Positions 24,946-32,691 of a DNA stretch of 32,801 nt are shown one piece after another (the stretch's first letter is position 1; each line of letters opens with the position of its first letter). The position numbers and the translations under genes are program-made. Origin of the DNA: Paludibacteraceae bacterium (lineage in GTDB: Bacteria > Bacteroidota > Bacteroidia > Bacteroidales > Paludibacteraceae); the NCBI GenBank assembly GCA_905236355.1, contig CAJOPG010000011.1, positions 1-32,801 of the forward strand, read 5' to 3'. Under the pieces are notes generated by a model. It searched no databases. It was not told the origin of the DNA and saw only the letters and a list, made by a program, of their open reading frames with translations.

Positions 24946-27744
24946 ATGAAAAACAATGTATTGATTAGCGGATTGCTGCTCTGTATGCTGACAGGGTATG
25001 CGGGAACAGTATTGGCACAAAGTGCTCCCTCTACAGAGGGTACCGATTTCTGGGTGACCTTTCTGCGGGCCAGTGAAAATGATGGAGGACCACAAGAGTT
25101 GAAACTGACGGTGTCCGCAAGAGAGGCATGCAACATTCACATCGAAAACACTGCCACGGGGTTTGATTATAACACCCAGGTGGGAGACAACAGCAGTACG
25201 GAGTTAATTATGGAAAGAAACGATTGTTACAGTTCTACCAGCGAGACCCCGACCTACACTGCCCTGCACGTAACTGCCACCAAGAACATCTCGCTGTTTG
25301 CCGGCAACTATCGTGACAAGTCGTTTGATGCCGCCAACATATTACCCACTACTGCACTGCTTGACGACTATATTATTCAGACTTATCCACCATCGGACCA
25401 TGATGGAGACACTAACTCACAAGGTAGTCATTTCGCCATCGTAGCCGTAGAAGACAACACAATTGTTGATTATGTATTAACTGCAAAGACTAGTGGGGGA
25501 AAAACCGGTGCGCAATCAACTCCATCACTAAAAAAGGGGCAAGTATATTATGTATGGACAGGTAAGGGGGCAGGAGATGCAGCAGATTTTAGCGGAACAA
25601 CCGTAAAGGCCCGCAATGGCAAGAAGATAGCCGTATTCCAGGGATGCCCGCACACTAATTTGCCATATATGGTGCGTGACCGCGACCATATCTTTTCACA
25701 GGCAATGCCTACTGCCTATTGGGGGACAGAGTTCGGCATAACAGCGTCAAGAAAACATAGGAGAGACATTGTGGCAGTGATGGCATTGAATGATGGCACG
25801 GAAGTGTATATCAATGCAGCGGATGGTAGTAAAAGATTGGTTCATACCTTTGATTTTACTCAAGACAAGAAACACTATTGGACCTTTGAAATAGGTGAAG
25901 AGTTGGCTTATTGCGCAGATAAAGACGCCTCAACATACTATGGTCAGTTGCCGGAACCATTGATTGCCGACTCTTCGTGTTTTCTATCCACCTCGTGTCC
26001 TGCCGGTGTACACATGTTCATGGTATCCAATCGTTATGACAACTTGGTTCAAAACGTTTCCGGAGACACCCTTGTGAGCGACCCTGCCATGCTGTGGATG
26101 AGCCCTATTGAGCAGGTAATAAAAGAAATCAATTTCGCCACTTATAACACTGCGCAAATGCAGTATCACTACATGAACATCCTGACCACAACGGGGAATG
26201 TGGATAATATGGAGTGGAACGGACAAAGTATCAAGCAGTATTTTCATCCGCTAATGGGTAATGAAGATTACTCTTTCGCCCGTATTGAGATACCTCAAGG
26301 CAACCATAACTTAAAGGGTAAATCGGGTTTCCTTGCCCATGTGTATGGCTACGGACAGAGAGAAAGCTATGCTTACTCCTGCGGTTCATCCACCGTGATG
26401 CGCAGTATCTCTTTCAACGACTTGCCTCTTGAGATTGACACCATCAGTAGCACCACTTTTTGCGTAGGTGACCTGCTGAACATGCGCCTCAACATCGGCA
26501 ACAACGACTATGAGGAGGTAGAATGGGACTATGGCGATGGTGTAACAGAAACTTCGCCGGACAAAGTGGCAGATCATGTTTACGATTCTCCGGGCTGGTA
26601 TGACCTGAAAGTGAAAGCAGTGTATATCAACTCATGCACAGGTCAGCGCCACACCGACAATATGCATGTATCCTTCCTTATAAACACACCTGACACCATT
26701 CGGAGAGAATACACCGGATGTGTGGGGGATGTTCTTGAAATCGACGGGAAAACCTATACCGAGTCGCTTGCGAAACCCGACACTACATGGTATGATTGCG
26801 ATAGCGTCAAGATCTTCAACGTTATATTTGGAGAACCATCCACCTTCGAGTTCGACTCCATCGCACAAGACAGTTGTTTCTGGCACAACAATTGGTATTT
26901 TGAATCGGGCGATGTGGAATGGGAAGGGAGAAACCGCACCCGCTGCGACAGTACGGTAACAATGCACCTGACCATACTGACCTGCCTGCAGATGGAGGTT
27001 GAGAACCCGAACGAAATCATCTGTGCCGACGATGAAACCTTCAAGATTCCTTATACAATAAAGAAAGGGCTCATCGGCGAAGTCACACTCACCACCGGTT
27101 CGCGCGCATTGCCCTTGACGGTACAGAACGACTGCTTTGAAGTACAGTTGCAGGGTCTGTTGCCCGGAGAACATAATGCAGTTCTAACTATCAAGGATGA
27201 CTACTGCGAGCGTTCCCTGGAGTTCCCCGTCAATTTCACCGTGCTCTACCCAACCAGCGTCTTCAAACAGAAGTGGGATAATGTGCTTGCCGTGCTGAAA
27301 GCCGCTACGGAAGAATATAACGGCGGTGTACCCTTCAGCGCCTACCAATGGTTGAAGAACGGCGAACCTATAGAAGGTGCTACAGGTTCGTGGTACCATT
27401 CGGAGGAGGCATTGGAATCCGGTGCCGAGTACAGTGTACTGCTTACCGACAAGAACGGCAACCAGTTGGCATCCTGCCCCGTAAAGATAGCAGAGGAGCA
27501 AGCAGCCAATGCACCCAAGCGCCTGTATGCACAACCCACTGTAACCAATAGTGGCGAGATTATCATGCTGACTGCGGACGGAGCCGCTGAAGTGAGCGTC
27601 TACAACACGCTGGGACAGACGGAACAACACATCCGTTTGGAGAACGATGGCAGCATGAAAGCACCGCTGAGAACGGGCGTATATATACTGCAAGCCCGCT
27701 TTGACGATGGCAGCCGCGATGCCGTACAACTGATTGTAAAGTAA
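24946..27744 (+). CDS. IgGFc-binding/PKD-domain surface protein with T9SS tail (paralogue 2)
   Basis: A 932-aa exported protein, clear paralogue of the gene at 19921. The signal peptide ends near VLAQ (25). The IgGFc-binding-like domain (about 26-480) shares STEGTDFWVTFL, FAIVAVEDNTIVDY, AVFQGCPHTN, RDRDHIFSQAMPT and FLAHVYGYG with it. Then come a PKD domain (about 495-580, EWDYGDG), two cysteine-containing modules (about 588-628 and 630-678), a further domain (680-768), an Ig-like module (about 772-848; KQKWDNVLAV, YQWLKNG) and a textbook T9SS type-A tail (about 860-932; VSVYNTLGQ, GVYILQARFDDG). The ATG at 24946 is chosen over TTG 24937 as the signal-peptide start. Last gene of the operon; no obvious terminator directly after it. 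Confidence 0.9.
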   Translation: MKNNVLISGLLLCMLTGYAGTVLAQSAPSTEGTDFWVTFLRASENDGGPQELKLTVSAREACNIHIENTATGFDYNTQVGDNSSTELIMERNDCYSSTSETPTYTALHVTATKNISLFAGNYRDKSFDAANILPTTALLDDYIIQTYPPSDHDGDTNSQGSHFAIVAVEDNTIVDYVLTAKTSGGKTGAQSTPSLKKGQVYYVWTGKGAGDAADFSGTTVKARNGKKIAVFQGCPHTNLPYMVRDRDHIFSQAMPTAYWGTEFGITASRKHRRDIVAVMALNDGTEVYINAADGSKRLVHTFDFTQDKKHYWTFEIGEELAYCADKDASTYYGQLPEPLIADSSCFLSTSCPAGVHMFMVSNRYDNLVQNVSGDTLVSDPAMLWMSPIEQVIKEINFATYNTAQMQYHYMNILTTTGNVDNMEWNGQSIKQYFHPLMGNEDYSFARIEIPQGNHNLKGKSGFLAHVYGYGQRESYAYSCGSSTVMRSISFNDLPLEIDTISSTTFCVGDLLNMRLNIGNNDYEEVEWDYGDGVTETSPDKVADHVYDSPGWYDLKVKAVYINSCTGQRHTDNMHVSFLINTPDTIRREYTGCVGDVLEIDGKTYTESLAKPDTTWYDCDSVKIFNVIFGEPSTFEFDSIAQDSCFWHNNWYFESGDVEWEGRNRTRCDSTVTMHLTILTCLQMEVENPNEIICADDETFKIPYTIKKGLIGEVTLTTGSRALPLTVQNDCFEVQLQGLLPGEHNAVLTIKDDYCERSLEFPVNFTVLYPTSVFKQKWDNVLAVLKAATEEYNGGVPFSAYQWLKNGEPIEGATGSWYHSEEALESGAEYSVLLTDKNGNQLASCPVKIAEEQAANAPKRLYAQPTVTNSGEIIMLTADGAAEVSVYNTLGQTEQHIRLENDGSMKAPLRTGVYILQARFDDGSRDAVQLIVK

Positions 27745-27822
27745 GGAAACACAATTATATAACAAGGCGACCATATCAAAAGAAATCACCTTTATAACTC
27801 CTTATAAATCGATAAGGGTCGT

Positions 27823-27855
27823 GGGTTATTCTTGGGTTGTTCCGGGGTTATTATA
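27823..27855. repeat. Three 11-bp tandem units
   Basis: GGGTTATTCTT, GGGTTGTTCCG, GGGTTATTATA in exact 11-bp register. The unit resembles the reverse complement of the array at 19621 (GGGTGATTATT), which hints at a common origin. Confidence 0.65.
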
Positions 27856-27942
27856 AACCTATACTGCACCTGAATAATAACTATCGGATGCTTACAATCA
27901 CTTTACAACCTCTGTCATATCTTGATACAGTTGCACTGAATA

Positions 27943-27973
27943 AGCGGATTTTCCCATATCGGGAAAATCCGCT
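27943..27973. promoter_or_regulatory. Perfect palindrome in the PAP2 promoter spacer
   Basis: AGCGGATTTTCCC (27943-27955), 5-nt ATATC, GGGAAAATCCGCT (27961-27973). Its last base is the first base of the -7 box, so a bound protein would cover the -33 to -7 spacer. No T-run follows, arguing against a terminator. Confidence 0.65.
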
Positions 27974-27980
27974 ATCTTTG
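27973..27980 (+). promoter_or_regulatory. -7 box of the PAP2 gene
   Basis: TATCTTTG, 79 nt before the ATG at 28060. The -33 position is occupied by the palindrome (TTTT rather than TTTG). Confidence 0.65.
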
Positions 27981-28059
27981 CAGCGCCCTTGTGAATACAG
28001 GCTGCTAACCTGCGAATCACAACAAAGAAACAATATAACAATGTTTGGTATATAGGAGT

Positions 28060-28767
28060 ATGAAACAGTTTATCCGTAACTATGGAGTCTTCCTCTTGTG
28101 CTTCCTGCTATGCTGGACAGCCTTGGGCATTGCACTTATCATGACTGACAAACAGTCTTTTCACCTGTTGTTGAACCGCTATCACGCACCTGCTGCCGAT
28201 ATCTTCTTCCGCTATTATACTCTCATTGCCGAATATGGTATCTATATAGCCACTGCATGTTTGCTTTTCTATAAAGCAGGCGATGCATTATATCTGCTCG
28301 CAGCAGAAGGAGTAGCAGGCGGAATATGCCAGATAATAAAGCATATCGCACATGCTCCGCGTCCGGCTGTAGTATTTGATATCGCCAGTAATCCTGACGC
28401 ACTTCCCTTAGTGCAGGGCATGACCATGCGGTTGCACAACTCGTTCCCGTCCGGTCATACCAGCACATTCTTCGTACTGATGTTCACATTGCTGATAATC
28501 TATAGTCGAAGCCCGCTATATAAGAACAGAACCCGACAAACTGTTTGTCAGATTCTGTGTTTCTTGTTAGCACTCACAGGTGCCTATTCGCGCATTTATC
28601 TCTCACAACACTTCGCAACAGACATTTTTGCCGGCGGCATCATCGGCACGAGTGTTGTTGGTCTGCTCTACCCTCTTTCTATGCTTCTGCGGCAACGCTT
28701 TCCGCATTTCTACGATTGGCATATCGGTGTGCCCATACGCAGAAAAGCCCCAGGCAAGTCAGCGTAA
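28060..28767 (+). CDS. PAP2-family membrane phosphatase
   Basis: A 235-aa inner-membrane protein with about six hydrophobic helices and all three PAP2 motifs: K94-x6-R101-P102 (KHIAHAPRP), PSGH (130-133) and S177-R178-x5-H184-xxx-D188 (SRIYLSQHFATD). Such enzymes remove phosphate from lipid pyrophosphates or phosphates. Undecaprenyl pyrophosphate recycling or lipid A dephosphorylation are the usual roles in this phylum, and the sequence does not tell which. The ATG at 28060 follows GGAG closely. The promoter contains a strong palindrome, suggesting regulation. Its last 89 bases overlap the 3' end of cstA on the other strand. Confidence 0.93.
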   Translation: MKQFIRNYGVFLLCFLLCWTALGIALIMTDKQSFHLLLNRYHAPAADIFFRYYTLIAEYGIYIATACLLFYKAGDALYLLAAEGVAGGICQIIKHIAHAPRPAVVFDIASNPDALPLVQGMTMRLHNSFPSGHTSTFFVLMFTLLIIYSRSPLYKNRTRQTVCQILCFLLALTGAYSRIYLSQHFATDIFAGGIIGTSVVGLLYPLSMLLRQRFPHFYDWHIGVPIRRKAPGKSA

Positions 28768-30223
28768 CCGCTCCCGCCACAGCATAACCTATCCAACGAT
28801 ATGGCAACGGCAGATGGAAACCCTCCGGAGCTATCAGTATGTAGGAGGCGCTCACCATCGTCATAAACAATGCAGGAACAAGGGCAATCAGATAACCCCA
28901 TTTCAATGTTGAAGGTTTAAGGTTGGAAGGTGAATGTTCCTGTCTGAAAAGGAATACGGTGCCTGCCCAAAGAGTGAAGACGGCAAGGGTCTGATTGGTC
29001 CAACTGAAATAGCGCCACACGACATCAAAATTGACGAAGACCATCCCAAATACGCAGGCGAACAACGGCAAGGCTATCATCAAGCGTTTCAAACGAGGTT
29101 TCTGGTCAATATGAAGGAAGTCCGCCACTATCAACCGCGCACTGCGCAAAGCGGTATCTCCCGAAGTGATGGGAGCTGCTATCACACCGATGATAGCCAA
29201 TATGCCTCCCACGGTGCCAAGCCATGAACGCGAAAGACGATCCACCACCAAGGCTGCGATATTCTCGCCCGGGTGTTCTGCGGCAAATGCCTGCAAACCA
29301 TCTATTCCATACAATCCGTTTTCAGGATCGGCAAAGAAGGTCCCGGCGCCTGCAGCCCAGATCAATGCCAATATGCCCTCTGACACCATAGCGCCATAAA
29401 AGATCCACCGTCCCTGACGCTCATTGGTTACACAGCGCGACATCAAAGGCGACTGTGTGCCATGGAAACCACTGATTGCACCGCAAGCAATACTGACAAA
29501 CATCATTGGAAACAGCGGCAGACCATTCTGCTGACGATTATGGAGGCCGTCAGTCAGTTCGGGCATCTCCCCATGATGCCAGCCGAGCATTACAATCATA
29601 ATACCGATTCCCATAAACAACAGCATCGCACCAAAAATCGGATAGAAACGACCTATCACCTTGTCCACCGGAAGAACAGTAGCCAGTGCATAATAGGCAA
29701 AGATGATTAGTATCCACACTATAGGCAGTGCCCTTCCTTGAAAGGACATGGTGCTCAAAGGGGCCAGCCCTTGAAGCAATGTGGCAGGACCGGAAAGAAA
29801 AGTGGTGGTCAACAATATAAGCAGTAGTAACGACAACACACGCATAAACTGACGAATGCCATTACCGAGTTCAGAGCCCACTATTTCCGGCAAACTCACC
29901 CCACCCTTGCGAAGAGACATCATACCGGAAAGATAGTCGTGCACCCCGCCAGCAAAGATGGTCCCGAACACAATCCAAAGAAATGCCGCTGGGCCATAGA
30001 ATATACCCATGATGGCACCAAAGATTGGTCCGAGTCCGGCAATATTGAGAAACTGCACTAAGAAAATACGCCAAGCAGGCATCGGCACATAATCCACACC
30101 GTCCTGCTTGCTGACAGCCGGTGTAACTGCCTTTTCGTCAACACAGAACACTTTCTCCACAAAAGTACCGTAAAGCAAAAAGCCTACCACAAGAATAACC
30201 AACGAGAGTAAAAAAGTTATCAT
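28679..30223 (-). CDS. cstA: CstA-family carbon starvation / peptide-pyruvate transporter
   Basis: A 514-aa integral membrane protein with many hydrophobic helices. Family motifs include FLNIAGLGPIFGAIMG, GGVHDYLSGMMSLRKGG, SGFHGTQSPLMSRC and VIAAPITSGDTALRSAR. CstA relatives take up peptides or pyruvate, in E. coli during carbon starvation. It is the short form (E. coli CstA has about 700 aa), as is usual in Bacteroidales. The start is the ATG at 30223; a TTG at 30229 is less likely. The -7 box TAACTTTG lies 26 nt upstream, so the leader is short. The 3' end runs 89 bases into the convergent PAP2 gene, without a visible terminator. Confidence 0.94.
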   Translation of the reverse strand: MITFLLSLVILVVGFLLYGTFVEKVFCVDEKAVTPAVSKQDGVDYVPMPAWRIFLVQFLNIAGLGPIFGAIMGIFYGPAAFLWIVFGTIFAGGVHDYLSGMMSLRKGGVSLPEIVGSELGNGIRQFMRVLSLLLLILLTTTFLSGPATLLQGLAPLSTMSFQGRALPIVWILIIFAYYALATVLPVDKVIGRFYPIFGAMLLFMGIGIMIVMLGWHHGEMPELTDGLHNRQQNGLPLFPMMFVSIACGAISGFHGTQSPLMSRCVTNERQGRWIFYGAMVSEGILALIWAAGAGTFFADPENGLYGIDGLQAFAAEHPGENIAALVVDRLSRSWLGTVGGILAIIGVIAAPITSGDTALRSARLIVADFLHIDQKPRLKRLMIALPLFACVFGMVFVNFDVVWRYFSWTNQTLAVFTLWAGTVFLFRQEHSPSNLKPSTLKWGYLIALVPALFMTMVSASYILIAPEGFHLPLPYRWIGYAVAGAVTLTCLGLFCVWAHRYANRRNAESVAAEA

Positions 30224-30248
30224 AATCAAATACCTTTAATTAGATATG

Positions 30249-30256
30249 CAAAGTTA
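30249..30256 (-). promoter_or_regulatory. -7 box of cstA
   Basis: Minus-strand TAACTTTG, 26 nt before the ATG. No TTTG at the usual -33 distance, so an activator may be needed (inference). Confidence 0.5.
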
Positions 30257-30356
30257 ATAAATATGTTTGAAAGGAAAAAGAAATAATTTCAAATCACTTG
30301 TTTTCAAGTTTATAAGGTACCCTACAGAAAATAATTTCATTTTTTTTACATCAACA

Positions 30357-30388
30357 TTTGCACATATCAGGAAAAGGTTGTATCTTTG
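30357..30388 (+). promoter_or_regulatory. Promoter of tRNA-Val
   Basis: TTTG (30357-30360), exactly 20 nt, TATCTTTG (30381-30388), 23 nt before the mature tRNA: a full consensus promoter. Confidence 0.85.
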
Positions 30389-30411
30389 CACCCGCAAATG
30401 AGAAATCATTC

Positions 30412-30486
30412 GGGCGAATAGCGCAGTTGGTTCAGAGCATCTGCCTTACAAGCAGAGGGTCGGGGGTTCGAATCCCTCTTCGCCCA
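30412..30486 (+). tRNA. tRNA-Val (anticodon UAC)
   Basis: A 75-nt cloverleaf. Acceptor arms GGGCGAA (30412-30418) and TTCGCCC (30479-30485) with discriminator A at 30486; D-arm with AGTTGGTTCAG; anticodon arm TCTGC-CTTACAA-GCAGA giving anticodon TAC; T-arm GGGGTTCGAATCCC with the usual TTCGAAT loop. The 3' CCA is not encoded (ACAAC follows), so it is added by the CCA enzyme. It stands alone with its own promoter and terminator. Confidence 0.97.
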
Positions 30487-30492
30487 CAACTG

Positions 30493-30521
30493 AAAGGAGT
30501 TAGATTATAACTCCTTTTTTT
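30493..30521 (+). terminator. Terminator of tRNA-Val
   Basis: AAAGGAGTTA (30493-30502) pairs with TAACTCCTTT (30508-30517) around GATTA, followed by further T residues. Confidence 0.85.
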
Positions 30522-30551
30522 ATTCCATTGTGTGTATATGCTATTATATAA

Positions 30552-31454
30552 TCATATACCATCACCATCGGCAAAACCGAGATGAGTACGCGGTCCTGCT
30601 TGCAAGATTCTGGAATGAGGCGGGACATCTTCTGTCACCCACACATTACCACCAATGACGGAGTCGTGTCCGATGGTGATGCGACCCAGAATGGAAGCAT
30701 TGCTATAGACAGTGACATTGTCTTCGAGTATGGGGTGCCGCGGCAGGTTGAGCGGATGCCCCTCGCTGTCATACTGGAAACTCTTAGCTCCGAGTGTAAC
30801 ACCCTGATATATCATGACATGATTGCCTATTACAGCCGTTTCGCCAATAACGACACCGGTACCATGGTCAATGGCAAAATACTCACCTATGCGTGCAGCA
30901 GGGTGAATATCGATGCCAGTGCGAGAGTGTGCCAACTCGGCTATAATACGCGGGATAATAGGTACATCTAACCCGTAAAGGGCATGTGCCACCCTGTGGT
31001 GCAGCATCACCTGTATGGCTGGATAAGAGAACACCACCTCACCGAAATTGTCCACAGCGGGGTCTCGCAATGCCACCGCCTCCACATCAGTCAGCAACAG
31101 ACGTTTAATTTCCGGCAGTTGCTGCATAAATGCGGTTGCTTTCTCCTCTGCAACATCCTGCATTCTGCGTTCGTCTTCTTCGCAACAGAACACATAACCA
31201 CGGGCGATCTGCCTCTGCAACAGTTCGCGTATCCGCTGCAAGTCAATGCCAATTTGGTAGAATCGAGTGTCCGAACTGACACTTTGCCTGTCAAAGAATC
31301 CGGGGAAAAGCACTGCCTGAAGAAGACGGAGAATCTCTTTGAGGTCGGTAACAGAGGGCAACATGGAACCTACCCGAAGTCCCATGCGCTGCTCCTCGGT
31401 TGTGACGGCAGAGAGTTGTTGCGTGAGTTGCAATAGTTGATTATCTTTCTGCAT
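30552..31454 (-). CDS. cysE: Serine O-acetyltransferase
   Basis: A 300-aa enzyme that acetylates serine with acetyl-CoA to give O-acetylserine, the substrate of CysK. An N-terminal helical domain is followed by the acetyltransferase core (from about 165): AHSRTGIDIHPAARIGEYFAIDHGTGVVIGETAVIG with the family's H-D-H-G catalytic block, MIYQGVTLGAK, and left-handed beta-helix hexapeptide repeats to the end. It is longer at the N-terminus than the short EpsC type, as in other Bacteroidales. The ATG at 31454 is preferred over a TTG two codons upstream. It lies 59 nt downstream of cysK with no promoter box between, so it should share cysK's attenuated transcript. Confidence 0.95.
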   Translation of the reverse strand: MQKDNQLLQLTQQLSAVTTEEQRMGLRVGSMLPSVTDLKEILRLLQAVLFPGFFDRQSVSSDTRFYQIGIDLQRIRELLQRQIARGYVFCCEEDERRMQDVAEEKATAFMQQLPEIKRLLLTDVEAVALRDPAVDNFGEVVFSYPAIQVMLHHRVAHALYGLDVPIIPRIIAELAHSRTGIDIHPAARIGEYFAIDHGTGVVIGETAVIGNHVMIYQGVTLGAKSFQYDSEGHPLNLPRHPILEDNVTVYSNASILGRITIGHDSVIGGNVWVTEDVPPHSRILQAGPRTHLGFADGDGI

Positions 31455-31513
31455 ATACAATTGATTTACATTTTAGCATTATGCCCTTATGATTCAGATT
31501 TTCGAATACGGGT

Positions 31514-32428
31514 TTATCCAAACAGACCGGTGCTCAGGTAACGCTCACCAGTATCAGGAAGAAGAGCCACAATAGTCTTTCCCTCATTCTCAGGCAGTCG
31601 GGCAAGTTTTAGGGCTGCCTGGAAGGCGGCACCGGACGAGATGCCAACCAATAGTCCCTTCGTTCTTGCCAAGAGTCGTGCCCCATCGGCTGCATCTTCA
31701 TCGGTAATAGTCAGTATACGGTCCACCACTTCTGCACTATATGTATGCGGAACGAAACCGGCTCCAATACCTTGTATTTTATGTTTGCCGGGTACGCCTG
31801 TGCTGAGGACGGGCGATGAGGCAGGTTCTACGGCTACTACCTGAACGGCAGGGTTGTGCTTCTTAAGAGCCCGCCCTGCGCCTGACACGGTGCCGCCTGT
31901 ACCTACGCCTGCGACAAAGATATCCACATTGCCTTCTGTGTCCGCCCATATCTCTTCGCCGGTGGTACGTTCATGTATAGCCGGATTGGCGGGATTGACA
32001 AACTGACCGAGTATGATTGCCCCCGCAGTGGCTTCCTTTAATTCCTCGGCGCGGCGAATAGCCCCTTTCATTCCCTCTGCCCCCGGAGTAAGTTCGAGTT
32101 GCGCACCATAAGCTTTCAGCAAGTTGCGACGCTCAAGCGACATAGTGTCGGGCATTGTCAGAATCACTTTGTAGCCTTTGGCGGTGCCTACCCATGCAAG
32201 ACCGACACCGGTGTTCCCCGAGGTGGGTTCTATGATAGTTGCACCCGGTTGAAGTATTCCTTTATTCTCCGCATCCTCTATCATGGCGAGGGCGATACGG
32301 TCCTTCACACTGCCACCGGGATTGAAATACTCCAATTTTACGATAAGGTTAGCCACTTGACCTTCTAAATCTGAAATTTTAAGCAGAGGGGTACGCCCTA
32401 CAAGCTCGGTAAGATTGTTATACAACAT
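31514..32428 (-). CDS. cysK: Cysteine synthase A (O-acetylserine sulfhydrylase)
   Basis: A 304-aa PLP enzyme that makes cysteine from O-acetylserine and sulfide. The PLP-binding lysine is K42 in NPGGSVKDR; substrate-loop PTSGNTG is at 68-74; the phosphate-binding GTGGT block and the C-terminal [15 protein letters not shown] are intact. Standard length. It is the first structural gene of the cysK-cysE operon, preceded by a leader of about 220 nt with a Cys-rich leader peptide and a terminator/antiterminator pair (32503-32639), indicating control by cysteine supply. Confidence 0.97.
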   Translation of the reverse strand: MLYNNLTELVGRTPLLKISDLEGQVANLIVKLEYFNPGGSVKDRIALAMIEDAENKGILQPGATIIEPTSGNTGVGLAWVGTAKGYKVILTMPDTMSLERRNLLKAYGAQLELTPGAEGMKGAIRRAEELKEATAGAIILGQFVNPANPAIHERTTGEEIWADTEGNVDIFVAGVGTGGTVSGAGRALKKHNPAVQVVAVEPASSPVLSTGVPGKHKIQGIGAGFVPHTYSAEVVDRILTITDEDAADGARLLARTKGLLVGISSGAAFQAALKLARLPENEGKTIVALLPDTGERYLSTGLFG

Positions 32429-32502
32429 AATGTAGATAGTTTATTAGGTTTATAATCTACTGCCGGTATGAGTGGTGGTAACGATTAGTATATCTTGTAA
32501 TC

Positions 32503-32536
32503 AAAAAAAAATCTGCCAACCACTCATGATTGGCAG
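32503..32536 (-). terminator. Attenuator terminator in the cysK leader
   Basis: Reading the minus strand: CTGCCAATC (32536-32528), loop ATGAGT, GGTTGGCAG (32521-32513), 9 bp including one U-G pair, then A and nine T residues (32511-32503). It stands upstream of the cysK start, inside the transcribed leader, so it would stop transcription before the operon unless disrupted. Confidence 0.88.
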
Positions 32537-32611
32537 AATTGTTATCACATATTATAGTGTATATAAAACGATGCACAAGAGATACTGCCAATCAAATCAG
32601 ATTGGAACAGC
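32528..32611 (-). promoter_or_regulatory. Antiterminator and competing hairpin of the cysK attenuator
   Basis: Segment GATTGGCAG (32593-32585) is a perfect 9-bp complement of the terminator's 5' arm CTGCCAATC (32536-32528), giving an antiterminator. The same segment can instead pair with CTG-TT-CCAATC just upstream (32610-32600), a 9-bp hairpin with a 2-nt bulge. The upstream arm overlaps the third Cys codon of the leader peptide, and the leader stop codon touches the shared segment. Confidence 0.82.
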
Positions 32612-32639
32612 AACAGATATATGCAAAAGTATTATACAT
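32592..32639 (-). CDS. Cysteine-rich leader peptide of cysK
   Basis: A 15-codon open frame in the leader: MYNTFAYICCCSNLI, stop TGA. It contains three consecutive Cys codons (TGT TGC TGT, 32615-32607). The ATG lies about 13 nt after the predicted transcription start and follows a purine-rich AGGAAAAGGA. Its position directly ahead of the terminator/antiterminator pair, upstream of cysteine-synthesis genes, matches the leader peptides of classical trp- and his-type attenuators. It is too short for ordinary gene finding and its product itself probably has no function beyond sensing charged tRNA-Cys. Confidence 0.85.
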   Translation of the reverse strand: MYNTFAYICCCSNLI

Positions 32640-32659
32640 TCCTTTTCCTATTTGTGCTG

Positions 32660-32691
32660 CAAAGATACAGCAAGTTTCTGAAATGTGCAAA
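32660..32691 (-). promoter_or_regulatory. Promoter of the cysK-cysE operon
   Basis: Minus-strand TTTG (32691-32688), exactly 20 nt, TATCTTTG (32667-32660). Transcription should start near 32653, just before the leader peptide. A second, weaker box TACTTTTG (32624-32631) lies inside the leader frame and is probably irrelevant. Confidence 0.85.

Larger units (their letters stand above)
27745..28059. other. Intergenic region before the PAP2 gene
   Basis: A 315-base non-coding gap holding an 11-bp triplet repeat (27823-27855), a 13-bp perfect palindromic repeat (27943-27973) and the PAP2 promoter's -7 box. No T-run terminator for the preceding operon was found. Confidence 0.6.

Noticed and set aside
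26632..27174. 180-aa minus-strand frame within IgGFc-type paralogue 2
   Set aside because: Antisense shadow without promoter or motif.
32624..32631. Second -7-like box TACTTTTG in the cysK leader
   Set aside because: No TTTG at the proper spacing, and it lies within the leader-peptide frame; the full-consensus promoter at 32660-32691 explains the leader better.
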